In this document: piece after piece, positions 40,625 to 50,690 of the stretch | How the letters are laid out: every line of letters begins with the position of its first letter | How positions within the stretch are numbered: the first letter of the stretch is position 1 | Assembly: GCA_973895155.1 (NCBI GenBank) | Contig: OZ316899.1 | Span: forward strand, 682,001-746,000 | From: Marsupella aquatica | Taxonomy: Eukaryota > Marchantiophyta | Length of the DNA: 64,000 nucleotides | Reading direction: 5' to 3' | The notes under the pieces: model-generated | Told to the model about the DNA's origin: nothing | The model's input: only the letters and a program-made list of their open reading frames with translations | Databases searched by the model: none | Program-made: the position numbers and the translations under genes

Positions 40625-43062
40625 GAGTTCGCTCTGTTTATTTCCGTTTTGACAGGCTTCGGATTGAAACTCCAACGGTCGCAAAACTTGAGAATATTTT
40701 GGCGACTGTGAATTCATGGTCTTTTGAATTGCAACCACTCAAAGGTAACTACCGTTTGATTGTGAGGGGAGTTAAAAAAGAAAATGGACGAAGAAACTTT
40801 GTGAGTTTTGGCACTCTCGCAGACTGTACGAGATTTGCATCCCCAAAGGACAACCCATCTCTTCTGCTGACATTGGAGTCTGAGAGTTCTTGGAATTTCA
40901 AGCAGATGGTTGCTCCAATTCATGGGTTTTGTTCATCACATTGTCTTGAACCTTACAACCAGGACACAAATGTTGTCTCATGCGGTTTCTTTGATCCTTT
41001 GGCGGATAGATGGCTCTCACCTGATCGGGTCTTTACGGCTGATGAAATAATTCTGGGGCTTGGACGGGTCTCCTATGTCATGAAGCAGTCGGAATATTTT
41101 ATCTCTCGGACATGAGAGGTGGATCACATAATGCGGATGAAGATCCCAGACGATGACTGGAGGAGAAAGATGACTATTTCTTTGAATGTTGTGTTCATGA
41201 AACACTTCACTAAGACAAAGGTGGAGGAATGGATTTGAGGGTATCCAGTAATCCAAGACTTGGTACGCCCAAAGAAGAAAGAAGCTAGTGGAAAAGAGAT
41301 TGACGATGATGATGGGGAGGGAAAGGACAAGGATGACTTGTCTGCCTCTAGAGAGAGCAAGTCCCATGAAATGATATCAGTCTATGAGTCAGAAAATGAG
41401 GATGACGGAGAGGAGGGAAGTGTCCAAGAAGAGAGCAAGAAGACTTTTCAGAATTGGGCGGGGTCAGAGAATGAGTCATAATCAACAAGTTTAGAAGGTG
41501 GAGTTGAACCAACCAACGATGATGTTGAGAGTGGGGAAATTCAACAAAATGAGGTCATCCCCCCAGCAAAGCCTCCAACAGAGAAGCGATACGCAAAGAC
41601 TTCAAAGGGAGTTTTGCCCAGGAAGGGGAAAGCTAGTGTCGTGTCAGAGTCATCCACACCTAGTGGGAAGAAAAAAGCAGTGGACAAAAAATCACCATCA
41701 GGGAAACTAGGCCGGAAGAAGGTTGATTTTGAGAAAACAAAAGAAGAAGCTAAACTACCTCGGAAGAGAGTGAGAGTCGTTGATCAAGCAGATGAGCCGC
41801 CTACGGTGAAAATAGGCCGCAAGAAGGTTCAACGGGAAGAACAAAAAGAAGACAAGAAACCATCTCAAAAGAGAGTTCTTGTTTCTGACTAGCGCAAAGT
41901 TGTGCCTCAAGTGAAAGGTGGAAAAAACGTATCTCCGATTGATAAACAAGAAGAGGCAACGTCTTCTCGAAAGATAATTCAAGTTGTCAAGGAAGTGCAA
42001 GGAATTGAGGACAGAATACGAAAATCAAGCAAAGCAAAGAAAGTCGCTTCACCAGCAAAACCTGAGGAGGAGAAACCGTCTCAAAAGTCTCGGGTTGGAC
42101 AGAAATCTGCGTCGGTCAGGAAGAAAGTTGAAAAGGTCAAATCGGAGATCAGGACGCTGAACCGAAAGGGAGTCGTAAAAGATCCTTCACCAAAGGGAAA
42201 GAAAAAAGCAAAACTTGATGTTGACTCAGTAGTTGTGGAATCAAGGGCAAAGCCTCCTAAGCGAAGGGGAACGACCATAGAGTTGGCTGAAATTGTTGTG
42301 AAAACTCCCATGGTCAGAGCCGTGGAGAAGAAGGCCCCAAACGTTGAGAAGAAGGTTGTCATCACCTCTCAAGTTGTCGTTCGCAAGCCCAAGAAAGCAA
42401 AGAAAAATCAGGAAGCTGTGGATATTGATGAGAACCCTAGTTCCGCGAAGCTAGTTGTCGATCGTGCTCGTCTGGAGACTGCAGAAAAAACATTGGAGTT
42501 GAATAAGTCTTGGTATTGTTTCGGGATATCCAAAAAAAATTCTGTCCCGGTTGAAAACATCCATCCCCCTCCTGCAAAGATGAATGAGAGACTCCTCAAT
42601 GAGGAGCATGTCAACCATCTTGCGCAACTGATGACGACAAATGCAGGGCAAGAACCTTTACCTGCAAATTTGGTTCCTTACAACATGATCGACGGAGTAC
42701 CAAGTTTAATTGACCTTGCGGGAAAGGATATTGACACCAAGAAGCTTGCGGAATTCAAGTTCTTTGCCATCAATGGTCAACATTCCACAATGGCCGCCAA
42801 GAAAATTATCCGAAGTTCAAAGACCCAACCATCTCTCATGCAAACAGCCAATTTGCTCAAATATTGTCGAGCGTGAATTCTCAAAGGGTCAACTCTGGTG
42901 AAAGTTCTTGTGGAAATTTCACACGCGAACAACCTTCAGGCGGAGGCACATCGGTTTTCATCTCCATTTATTGACCAAGTGAAACATGCAAGAATGCAAT
43001 ACAATGATATGGGGCGACCAGCTCGTCCACTTCCATCGGGTCGGAAATCTCCAGAATTTCAG
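40625..43062 (+). pseudogene. Gene B exon 3: unknown domain, Lys-rich region, ParB-like motif
   Basis: One frame spans 812 codons with five stops (TGA 41,113, TGA 41,236, TAA 41,479, TAG 41,890, TGA 42,874) and no frameshift. The first 170 residues form an unrecognised globular domain (NYRLIVRGVKKENG, SSHCLEPYNQDTNVVSCGFF). About 450 residues of Lys/Pro/Glu-rich, probably disordered, DNA-binding-type sequence follow (GRKKVDFEKTKEE, KPPKRRGTT). The last part has NVHL-type ENIHPPPAKMNERLLNEEHV and FFAINGQHSTMAAKKI, a degenerate DGxHRxxA motif with Ser for Arg. The donor is CAG|GTAGGT at 43,063. The position just before the middle domain matches gene A. Confidence 0.6.
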
Positions 43063-43209
43063 GTAGGTTCTCCATGAGAGTTGTGAACAAAATTCAGACA
43101 CTTTGTCCTTCTCTCCTTTCTATGCGAGGGTCGTGTAGAGCCTTTCCAATATTTTGGGATTCAAAACTTTGAGCTGGCTAACTTTGAGTTGTTTGGTCTT
43201 TCCTCCCAG
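43063..43209. repeat. Intron of gene B with one type-B palindrome
   Basis: GTAGGT to CCCAG, phase 0. CTATGCGA..TCGTGTAG at 43,121-43,139 keeps RNA pairing through two G-U pairs. Confidence 0.7.
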
Positions 43210-44007
43210 GAGTATGAAACACTTGCAAAAGTTATGTTAAAGGTGAATAGTATCAGCGAGTACAATTGGATTTTGTTTGCTCCCGAGAAGCTCTACTCTT
43301 TATGGAGAGAGGTTTGCAATAATTGGCTCAAGGGTAATCTTTTGGATTCAACCGGACAAATGACTGGAAAATCGAAAGAAGCAAAACAGTTGACAGGGAC
43401 AACATTCCGGGTTTTTGAGGGTGCCGTAGAATCCGACATCTTGGAAATCCTCCACAAAGTGAATTTGGGGGAGGCGGTTTTGATGAAAAAGAAACATGCT
43501 TTGACTGATCTTCCCGCCATGTCAGAATTGGCAAGAAAAGCAAAGTATACTGACAAACTTAAGGGGGCAACACTTCGATTCTATCGGGAGAAGTACGAAG
43601 GGGTTTTCTCGCAAGGATCAACTTGGGGTGATGTAGTTCAGCAATATAATTTCACTGATGAGGAATTGGATCGTTGTTGTGCAATGGTGGACATTGGATA
43701 TTTCAAGAGCCTTGTGAAGGTGTCATTAAAAGTAGAGATGCTAGAGCCACTGAAAAATAGGTTGAGAAATATTCACCAAAAGAGGTTTGGCGGCCATCTC
43801 CGTGCAAGGATGGATCCTTACCGAGTTTTCTATACTGGAAATCTGCTCGCGTCTGCTAATCCTCCTTTTGATTTGGCTAGCTGCAAGGAGTCAATATTGG
43901 CATCTCTAGCGATTGTTGATTTGACCCATACTGGAAAACCGGTTTGGACGCAGTCTGAAATCTTGAACTTCTTGAAGATCGTCGTGAATATCCCAACAAA
44001 TGATCTG
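43210..44007 (+). CDS. Gene B exon 4: middle domain
   Basis: 266 codons without a stop, from EYETLAKVMLKVNSISEYNW to VVNIPTNDL. It is helix-rich with TTFRVFEGAVESDILEILHK and DEELDRCCAMVDIGYFKSLV. It occupies the same place as exon 2 of gene A, between the ParB-like and methyltransferase parts, with weak sequence similarity. The end is GATCTG|GTAACA, a fair donor; the phase to the next coding stretch does not match, so a frameshift or another exon is missing. Confidence 0.55.
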
Positions 44008-44050
44008 GTAACAGTTGTTTTTTTGTTTGTCTTGGTATTATTCTTGCAAG

Positions 44051-45487
44051 AATAATTGAAGCTATTCGAGATCTCCCGGAGAACTATAATGCGCACCTTG
44101 AATATGGTTCGTTCATGAGGAGTTAATTGGTTAATGCTCCTTTGCAACACATGAGAGGCGATGCGGACATGGTTCTTTTCCTTGGCGTCTCCCAAGATCG
44201 GGTTCCTGATTGGGAAAAGCATTTCAAGGATTTTACCGGTCACTTTGTGTTGGAGGAGTCCGACCTCGAGGAGACAATCAAGCCAAGTCGAGAGGATTAT
44301 TCCGATATTTTGAAGGAAGATATGCAGGAGAAAAAAAGGGACACATTGATCTCACGACTTGAAGGCCTTGTTCCTTTCAAATTGACGACTGGACGGCCAT
44401 TCAATTGAATATTAAGCCCAGTTGCATCCTGCAGAGTTGTATTCATGCATTTTCTTCGAGGGAGGAAATTGTCCTGGATTTTTTCACAGGAGGGCAAGTA
44501 CTGAAGAATGCATTGATGCTTGAGCGTGAGTTTTTTTCATTCTGCTCTGACCGTGAGGATGTCTCTGACCTCACGGCTTATGCAGAGAATCTTAAATTGT
44601 TAGTTCCGGTTGCACAATTTGCCAAATCATTGTGGAAACCTCTTGGCCTTGAAGGGAGTTCGACTCAGAACTCCAATGCTAGTGGAGCAAAAGAGGGCCA
44701 GCATTATCAGATTGCCGGTACAGTTTTACATTACGCCGAGGTGGAAGCGGAGGAAAAGTTTCTAAGTTCCATTGGGGAGATGAGAATTAGTCCATCAGTC
44801 GTTCCAATTGCAAGTCGCGAAGGATTTCCTCTTCTAATGGCTGAAGGAGGTTATGGTTTGGTAGATAATTCTGAAAACTTACAGGCAGGCACGGGGTTGA
44901 TTGCGTTCAACAAAACTCTGGAAGATGTTGTGGATGATGTCTCCCTACACACGTATCGTGTAGATCCTCAAAATTTGTTTGACCCTCCAGGGTTAGAGTG
45001 CAACAGAGGTGTTGAGCAATCTCTTCTGGTTGATGCTTCAGTTCTTCGAAGTGGCCCAGTTTTTGATGATTGTGAGGCAAAAACTACACTTGAGGATGTC
45101 GAGAAGGGGGTGGTGGATTGTGGACCCTTAAAAGAGATTGTTGTGGAGGAGGTTGGGATTGTGGAAAAAGATCACACTCCGATTGAATTTCAATGCGATG
45201 ACAATGTTGACTCTCGTAGCGCTGAAGTAACAGGAGAGAATGATAACTCATTTTCTCTCACAGTGAATCTTCCTGAGGTGTCAGAGAGGCGAGTCAATCG
45301 TGCGGAGGCAACCAATGAGGCAGGTGCCAATTTCCTCTCTCTTGTCTCAAGTCATAAAGTTCTAAACATAAACAAATGTCCTCTCCCGTCTCCGGATCCA
45401 ATGGATAACAAAACAAGGATTGACAATTGCCTCAGTGATCCTATTGGATCAGGATCCGGTTCTAGTACAGGACTAATGGGTGCCTAA
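44051..45487 (+). pseudogene. Gene B: DNA methyltransferase region and linker
   Basis: After an in-frame TAA (44,124) the first part (GDADMVLFLGVSQDRVPDWE) holds the position of motif IV but lacks DPPY. A one-base shift near 44,400 leads to NIKPSCILQSCIHAFSSREE then IVLDFFTGGQVLKNALMLER and FFSFCSDREDVSDL. This matches KPxxLL..II, VLDPFxGSG and the following acidic strand of beta-class N4/N6 methyltransferases. Motif I is better kept than in gene A (D-F-F-T-G-G). About 230 acidic, disordered-looking residues follow to a stop at 45,487. Activity is doubtful given the missing DPPY. The fold assignment rests on motif order and on the gene A parallel. Confidence 0.65.
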
Positions 45488-45514
45488 TAACTCATGGACA
45501 GATGAGGTGCCTGA

Positions 45515-46123
45515 GTCCTAGAAATTGGATAAGTTCCGATATTCTAAATGCCTACTTAAGTCTCATAGTGGAGAGGAATCAACATTTCCGACAAGGAGCT
45601 TCTGAAGTGCCATGTGTTTGACACTTGGTTCTATACTACACTGACGTTGAATGGCTACTCTTACCAATCCGTGGAGGCTTGGACTTCACGACTGAAATAT
45701 TTCTTAATTGATTGTCATCAAATATTTTTCCCCATTCACGAAGGTGGCAATCATTGGGCGTTAGTTGTGATTGACATGGAACACAAGTATTTAGAATATC
45801 TTGATTCTTTGCATAACAATAGGCCAGAGGTTCTTGAAAACTTAGCCAGATATGTTGAGGATGAAATTCAAAGCAGAAGTCACAAGCAAGTCTTAGCTAC
45901 TCTATGGCCAAAACATAGTCCCAAGGACATCCCAAGACAAACTGATTACTATAATTGTGGTGTGTTCGTTATGAAGTTTGCGAACTACCGTAGTTTGGAC
46001 CTTCCTTTTGATTTCACAGGAGAGGACATAGATTTGGAGAGGAGAGAAATCGTTTTAAGTCTATTCAGGAATAGATTGAGCTTTCCTCTGCAATACAGTG
46101 ATTTTTGCACGAGACGCGTGTAG
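45515..46123 (+). pseudogene. Gene B: Ulp1/C48 protease
   Basis: RNWISSDILNAYLSLIVERN (frame shift near 45,610) matches KKWLTCDIINAYIPLLERR of gene A, then the frame is open to 46,123. The catalytic set is complete: His in GGNHWALVVID (codon 45,752), Asp in EYLDSLHNN (45,803), Gln in IPRQTDYYNC (45,938), Cys in NCGVFVMKFA (45,956). Proteases of this family cleave SUMO-like modifiers and occur in several transposon groups. Core residues are preserved better than the rest of the gene. Confidence 0.8.
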
Positions 46124-46199
46124 AGGGTGACAGACGGGGTATTTTATTTCAAGGACTGACTTGACTTCAAATGGTCTTTGGTCAAGACTGTTCCAATGA

Positions 46200-47143
46200 C
46201 TAACCATCCGGATTCGATATTTTTATGTTTGCAGAGTTTGTTCCCAAACTCCACTTAGAGATCAAGCGAAAGCTCTTGATTTTTGACCTTAATAAGGTTT
46301 GTTTCAATTTTGTAAAGAGTAAAAGCTCCAGACCATTTTGGAGGCTCACATCTGTGAGGGGCATTCACTGGGGAAGACAAGGTGGGAACACATTTATGTA
46401 TGTGGAGCGTCCAGGACTTCACAAATTTTTACAAGTGATTTTCACGTATTACGATGTCGTGATTTGGACTTGCGCGGGAAGGCCGAGAACAAATGAAATG
46501 ATGGATCTTGTTTTCAACGATGCTGAACAAAAGTAGTTCAAGTTTGTATTCACCCAAGAAGAAACGTTTGACACTGGCTTTTTGAGGTCAAATATTACGG
46601 ATGGGAAGGCAAACATACTTCTCAAGGAAATCCAAATTGTTTGGGATCATTTTGGCAATAGATATGGTCCGACAAATATTGTTCTCATCGATGACTCTCC
46701 TCTGAAGTGTTTTGCGAATCCAAATGTTAACATGTTGTTTCTAGTTCCATTTGTTCACAACATGGGAGGCGACACTTTTCTGATGGAGATATTGCTTCCA
46801 CTTCTTCAAAGAATGCACAATGCTTTTGATGTAAGACACTTTTTGAATGTTAACTACCCAAAATGGTCCGCCTACAACAAGGGTGAAGCCCAAAGGAGGC
46901 ATGGTGATATCTTTGCACACTCAAGCCTGGGGGCACCGCGTTGTTGGCATCGTCGATAATTTCACTGTCCTTGATCACACGGCAGACGAGATTTCCTGGG
47001 AAGTGAAGCATACCGTGCAAAGTTTGCCACCGGTGCAGGATATGAGTGACCATGACATCAATTCAATTGCTAAAGGTCTACTGGAGATGGTTATTCCAGC
47101 CCATATTTGCAAAATAAGCGGCAATTTGTTTGGGAAGTCCTAA
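46200..47143 (+). pseudogene. Gene B: FCP1/NIF-like HAD phosphatase domain
   Basis: The reading begins at ATG 46,225, or after the TTTGCAG acceptor at 46,228. KRKLLIFDLNKVCFNFV is the DxDxT/V motif with the second Asp changed to Asn. VERPGLHKFLQVI matches the RPGLxxFL segment, DVVIWTCAG the IWTSA strand and TNIVLIDDSPLKCF the DDSP motif of CTD-type phosphatases. A TAG at 46,534 interrupts the frame, which resumes unchanged. Near 46,918 a shift leads to GHRVVGIVDNFTVLDHTADE and the stop at 47,143. The family dephosphorylates Ser/Thr in RNA polymerase II tails and other targets. Loss of the second Asp predicts an inactive enzyme. Gene A has no such domain before its stop. Confidence 0.7.
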
Positions 47144-47611
47144 AAACTAGGGACCTTACTTCTAAGTTTAAAAACTTGTATCCTAAAGACGCTTGCAACC
47201 GAGATAGAAAGGTTGATAAGTCAGGAAGTAGACTTACTTGCTCAAATATGTTTTGTAGCAACACACATTCAATGATCGTTATTTAAAAATTTGGAGACTT
47301 GTAACATTGAGGGGAGGCCTATTACAAGTAAACAATTGTTACGGACTTCTGTATGGTTCCCGTTAGTGGGTGACAATGAAAATGTGACATTACTCATGTG
47401 ACTATTCTCCACCAAATTTGTACGCCAAAAATGTATTTTACATGGATTTGGAAATTTCAACTGGTGTTTAGGAAACTTGAAAGAGTGTTCTAGAAATTCC
47501 AGTTCCAAGTTTTGGAAACTTCATTTAAGGTTGTTGGATAATGTATTTATTAATTTGGAAATTTCACCAAGCCACTTTGGAAAAAAGAATTTCCAGAATT
47601 AGTGAAATCAC
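47144..47611. other. Right flank of unit B, no gene
   Basis: AT-rich sequence with short repeats of GGAAATTTCA and GGAAACTT (47,450-47,600). No type-B palindrome seen. It ends at the LTR of the next element. Confidence 0.4.
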
Positions 47612-49084
47612 TGATAAAACTTGACTACCTTAGTACTTAGCTCCGGCGGTGCTGACTCTGACACCAAGCTCCCGTGTGGTCCAGGCCCAAATGGCCAACC
47701 GGGGATGACTTAGCATAGGGAGACTTGTGGGCAATTATGGGGCGTGGCACTGGCAAAGGCAAGGCACTGAGTTGATGACACACACTAAGAACTTAGACTA
47801 GCTGAGAGCTGGTTGGGTCAAGGGCAAAGGGCCAGGCTCAAGGTTGACCATCCGGACCCCCAGACGGACTTTGAGTTTTGAGGGCTTGAGTGAGAGCACC
47901 TCTTGGGCCCAATGCCAATGGAATTGACTCCATGGACAACGGACGCTTGGGGCACAAGTTATGGCTTGATCTGGGTTTGGCCAATCAGGGGTCCCGGGCG
48001 ATGATGGGATCTGAGGGCTTAGGCATGAGCACTAGGTCGGCCCAATCACAACAGGCTAAGGCACTCTGCTTATAGATGCCTAATTAGAAAACTATGGGCA
48101 TTGCTAGTTGGTGGCATGCCCAGACATGCAAGTTGGGGTCCAGGTGGGGGGACCAAAGTTGGTCCGGGGTTGAAAGGTCTTCAGAAGCATATAATTATGG
48201 GGGGAGTGGTGTCTCCCTGGGGGCTAAGGGTGAGACAAAGGTGTGGGCCGGGGTGGTCGCGACACTAAGGGAAAATGGCAAACGGAAACGGCGATAACTT
48301 CCCAATGGGAAGTCCGTTGGAGGACTTCTTGGGTGCGTTGGAAAGATCTCAAGGAAGGATACATCCTCTTGAGCTCATCTGGGTCTGGGGGTGCCATATG
48401 TTCTTGGGGTTTGCGGGTGTTATCTCGCTGGCTTGCCAAACCCTACCAAAATAGCAGCCAAGTTGCATTCAGTATCACAAGGGAGATTGTGTTGGGGAGG
48501 CAAGGTCAAATAGGCATGGAGGATGAGTTCCAAGGCACTTGGCCCCTAGAACATGAGTGGGGCGAGAACCCGAGTTGGTTGTTGGGGTCGGGGTCATTCT
48601 GGTCCCGGCGTGTTGGGACAAACTTTAGGACAAGCTACGCTAATTGGGCCATGAGCATGTCCTGGGGGCAGGGCGGTCAGTTGGTGAGGGATAGGTACAA
48701 GGGGAAACCCAGGCCGCACCCAAGGAAGGAGTTGTTCTAGACAAACAATGGGTGTTGGTTTTGGTTCTGGCTTATGACATCTGGAGGACCTATCATTGAC
48801 CTACTTAACAATGTCTATTGAGCTTGAGTTAGGATGCTAGACTTGGGAGACCTTGATCCCGAGGGGTTACTTATTGAGACGCTTGGTTGCTTGTGCAGAC
48901 AGTGAGGACAGTTGAGTAGTGGTCGTGTTGGAGAGCAAGTGCGGCTTCATATGGGAGGGGCCGCAGGTGGTGCAAGGGGCACCGGGTTAATTGCTCAAGG
49001 TATTCCGTGGAGGCATTTGGGCACCAGGGACACTTAGGCATGGGTGTTGGGATTGGTGAGGGCACTAGGTGGCAAGGTCCACCA
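47612..49084 (+). repeat. Gypsy LTR, copy 1
   Basis: Starts TGATAAAACTTGACTACC and ends GGCAAGGTCCACCA. It aligns with 50,691-52,179 throughout at moderate divergence, with many transitions. Followed by TGCGGTATCAAAGC, a mutated primer site. Confidence 0.85.
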
Positions 49085-49185
49085 CTTGCGGTATCAAAGC
49101 AATTGCTGGCATAGACACCGGGTTGGAGTTGTGCTAGGTCAGCCAAAAATCCTAATGGAATTTTGTAGGGACTTAGTGCTTTAAC

Positions 49186-49536
49186 GTGCTCGGCAGGTCA
49201 ATTATGGGCATTGGAGACATGGTTAAGAACACTCAATCAAAGAGTGGCAAGAAAGCTCTTCCTACCAAGGGAAGAGCACAAGTTCAAGAAAAACAAAAGG
49301 AAGATGGGTCAACTTCCCTAGACAAACGCTACAAGCAAGATGAGGAGGACATGGCTGCCAAACCGTTGATCGCCGCAGCAACTACGTCAAGCGCAGAGTG
49401 TTGTCAACTTAAAGGGAAAGAGGCGACCAAACCTTCAAAGGACAAGTCAAGCCAGGACAACACCAACTTGGATAAAAGCAACAACGGTTCAAAGACTAGA
49501 TTGAAGGGAGAGGGTCAGGATCAGAAGAGGGACTGA
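49186..49536 (+). pseudogene. Gag N-terminus remnant, unit 1
   Basis: MVKNTQSKSGKKALPTKGRA and QKEDGSTSLDKRYKQDEEDM resemble the MAENTRSKSAKQAP start in unit 2 (50,038). The frame stops at 49,536 after a Lys/Asp-rich segment. It is a fragment of a gypsy gag leader or linker with no catalytic part. Confidence 0.5.
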
Positions 49537-49896
49537 TCCCAACCTTAAGAGGTTTGGATGCGGAATCAGAGTATGATGTCAAGCCAAACGTCATCGTGGA
49601 CAATTTGACATTGGGAGGACCTATCGCTGACCTACTTACCAATGTCTGTTGAGCTTGAGTTAGGATGCTAGACTTGGGGAGATCTAGATCTTGAAGGGTT
49701 ACTTATCGAGATGCTTGGTTGCTTGTGCAAACTGTGAGGACTGTTGAGTAGCGATCATATGGGAGGGGCCGTGGGTGGTGCAAGGGGCACTAGGTTGCTT
49801 GCTTGAGGTATTTTGTGAGAGCGTTTGGACACCAAGGGCATTTAGGCGTGGGTGTTGGGATTAGTGAGGGCGCGGAGTGGCAAGGTCCACCACTTG

Positions 49897-49908
49897 TGGT
49901 ATCAGAGC
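49897..49908 (+). other. Primer binding site (initiator Met tRNA type)
   Basis: TGGTATCAGAGC is the standard plant LTR-retrotransposon primer site complementary to the 3' end of tRNA-iMet. It lies 4 bases after the LTR end ACCA. Confidence 0.88.
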
Positions 49909-50037
49909 GATTGTCGGTAGACACCAGGTCGGGGTTGTGCTAGGTCATAATCCAAAAATCTTAACAGATTTTTGTGGGGACTTAGTGCTTCAACGTACCC
50001 GACGGGTCGTCTGCGGACAGATTTGGTTGCTGGTGAC

Positions 50038-50690
50038 ATGGCAGAGAACACTCGTTCAAAGAGTGCCAAGCAGGCTCCCCCCCACCAAGGGGAGAGCCCA
50101 AGTTCAAGAAGAACAGAAAGAGGACGGGTTGACTTCCCTACACAAATGTTACAAGCAGGACAATGAGGATGTGGCGGCCAAACCGTCAAGTGCAGAACGC
50201 CGTTGACTTAAAGGGAAGGAGGTTGCCGATCCTCCAGAGGACGAGCTAGGCGATGACGGCTCCGACTCAGATGGAAGCGACAACTGTTCAGAGGCTGAAT
50301 CAGAGGAAGAGGGTCAAGACCCAAAAGAGGAATTGATCCCAACCTTAAGGGGGTTGGATGCGGAACCAGAGGATGATGTCAAGTCGGACATCATCGTGGA
50401 TAATTTGACCAAACAAAACCAGGGCGATGCAAGTGATGCCTCAGCCCTGGGAGGTCATGGTGCTCGCAAGTCGCGGGAGGTGTCACCAAATCCACAAAGG
50501 AACCTAAGGACAGGCGGCCCACAAAGGAAACACGGTTGGAGGACCATCCTCATACAACCCACAAGGGCCCAGCCACTGATGACGGTTTGGGTCCGTTGAC
50601 TGACCAACAACTCCTTTATGAGCAGTTGGAACACAACAGGGGGGCCCAGATTAAGTACTTACTTAGTCTGGGTAGTCAGAGTGCAACAGT
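50038..50690 (+). pseudogene. Gag N-terminus and linker remnant, unit 2
   Basis: MAENTRSKSAKQAP starts at 50,038. Frameshifts soon follow. An acidic segment (around 50,225-50,410) and a Gly/Arg stretch (GGHGARKSREVSPNPQRN) lead into the next LTR at 50,691. It is probably a decayed gag. Confidence 0.45.

Larger units (their letters stand above)
29587..47143 (+). pseudogene. Gene B: coiled coil / ParB-like / methyltransferase / Ulp1 / HAD fusion
   Basis: Exons read at 29,587-29,653, 29,983-30,263 continuing after the CACTA insertion at 40,240, 40,625-43,062, 43,210-44,007 and about 44,051-47,143. The first intron (phase 1) and the one at 43,063-43,209 (phase 0) keep frame exactly. Domain order repeats gene A (ParB-like, middle, methyltransferase, Ulp1) and adds an N-terminal coiled coil, a 200-residue unknown domain, a long Lys-rich region and a C-terminal FCP1-like phosphatase. 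There are at least seven in-frame stops and four frameshifts, so this copy is a pseudogene or a relic of one. Whether the protease and phosphatase exons belong to the same transcript is inferred from order and the gene A parallel. Confidence 0.65.
48781..50410 (+). repeat. Tandem duplication of LTR end plus leader (~800-830 bp unit)
   Basis: The LTR end and leader at 48,781-49,610 recur at 49,611-~50,410. The junction joins GTCATCGTGGACAATTTGAC directly to TTGGGAGGACCTATCGCTGA. Each unit has its own primer site (TGCGGTATCAAAGC and TGGTATCAGAGC) and its own gag start. Confidence 0.75.

Noticed and set aside
44945-44970. A type-B palindrome at 44,949 (CTACACACGTATCGTGTAG)
   Set aside because: Symmetry is partial and it lies in coding sequence, so I do not count it with the intronic and array copies.
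47890-48740. Several ORFs within the 47.6-49.1 kb LTR
   Set aside because: The same stretch in the second LTR is not open in those frames, so they are chance ORFs in GC-rich LTR sequence.
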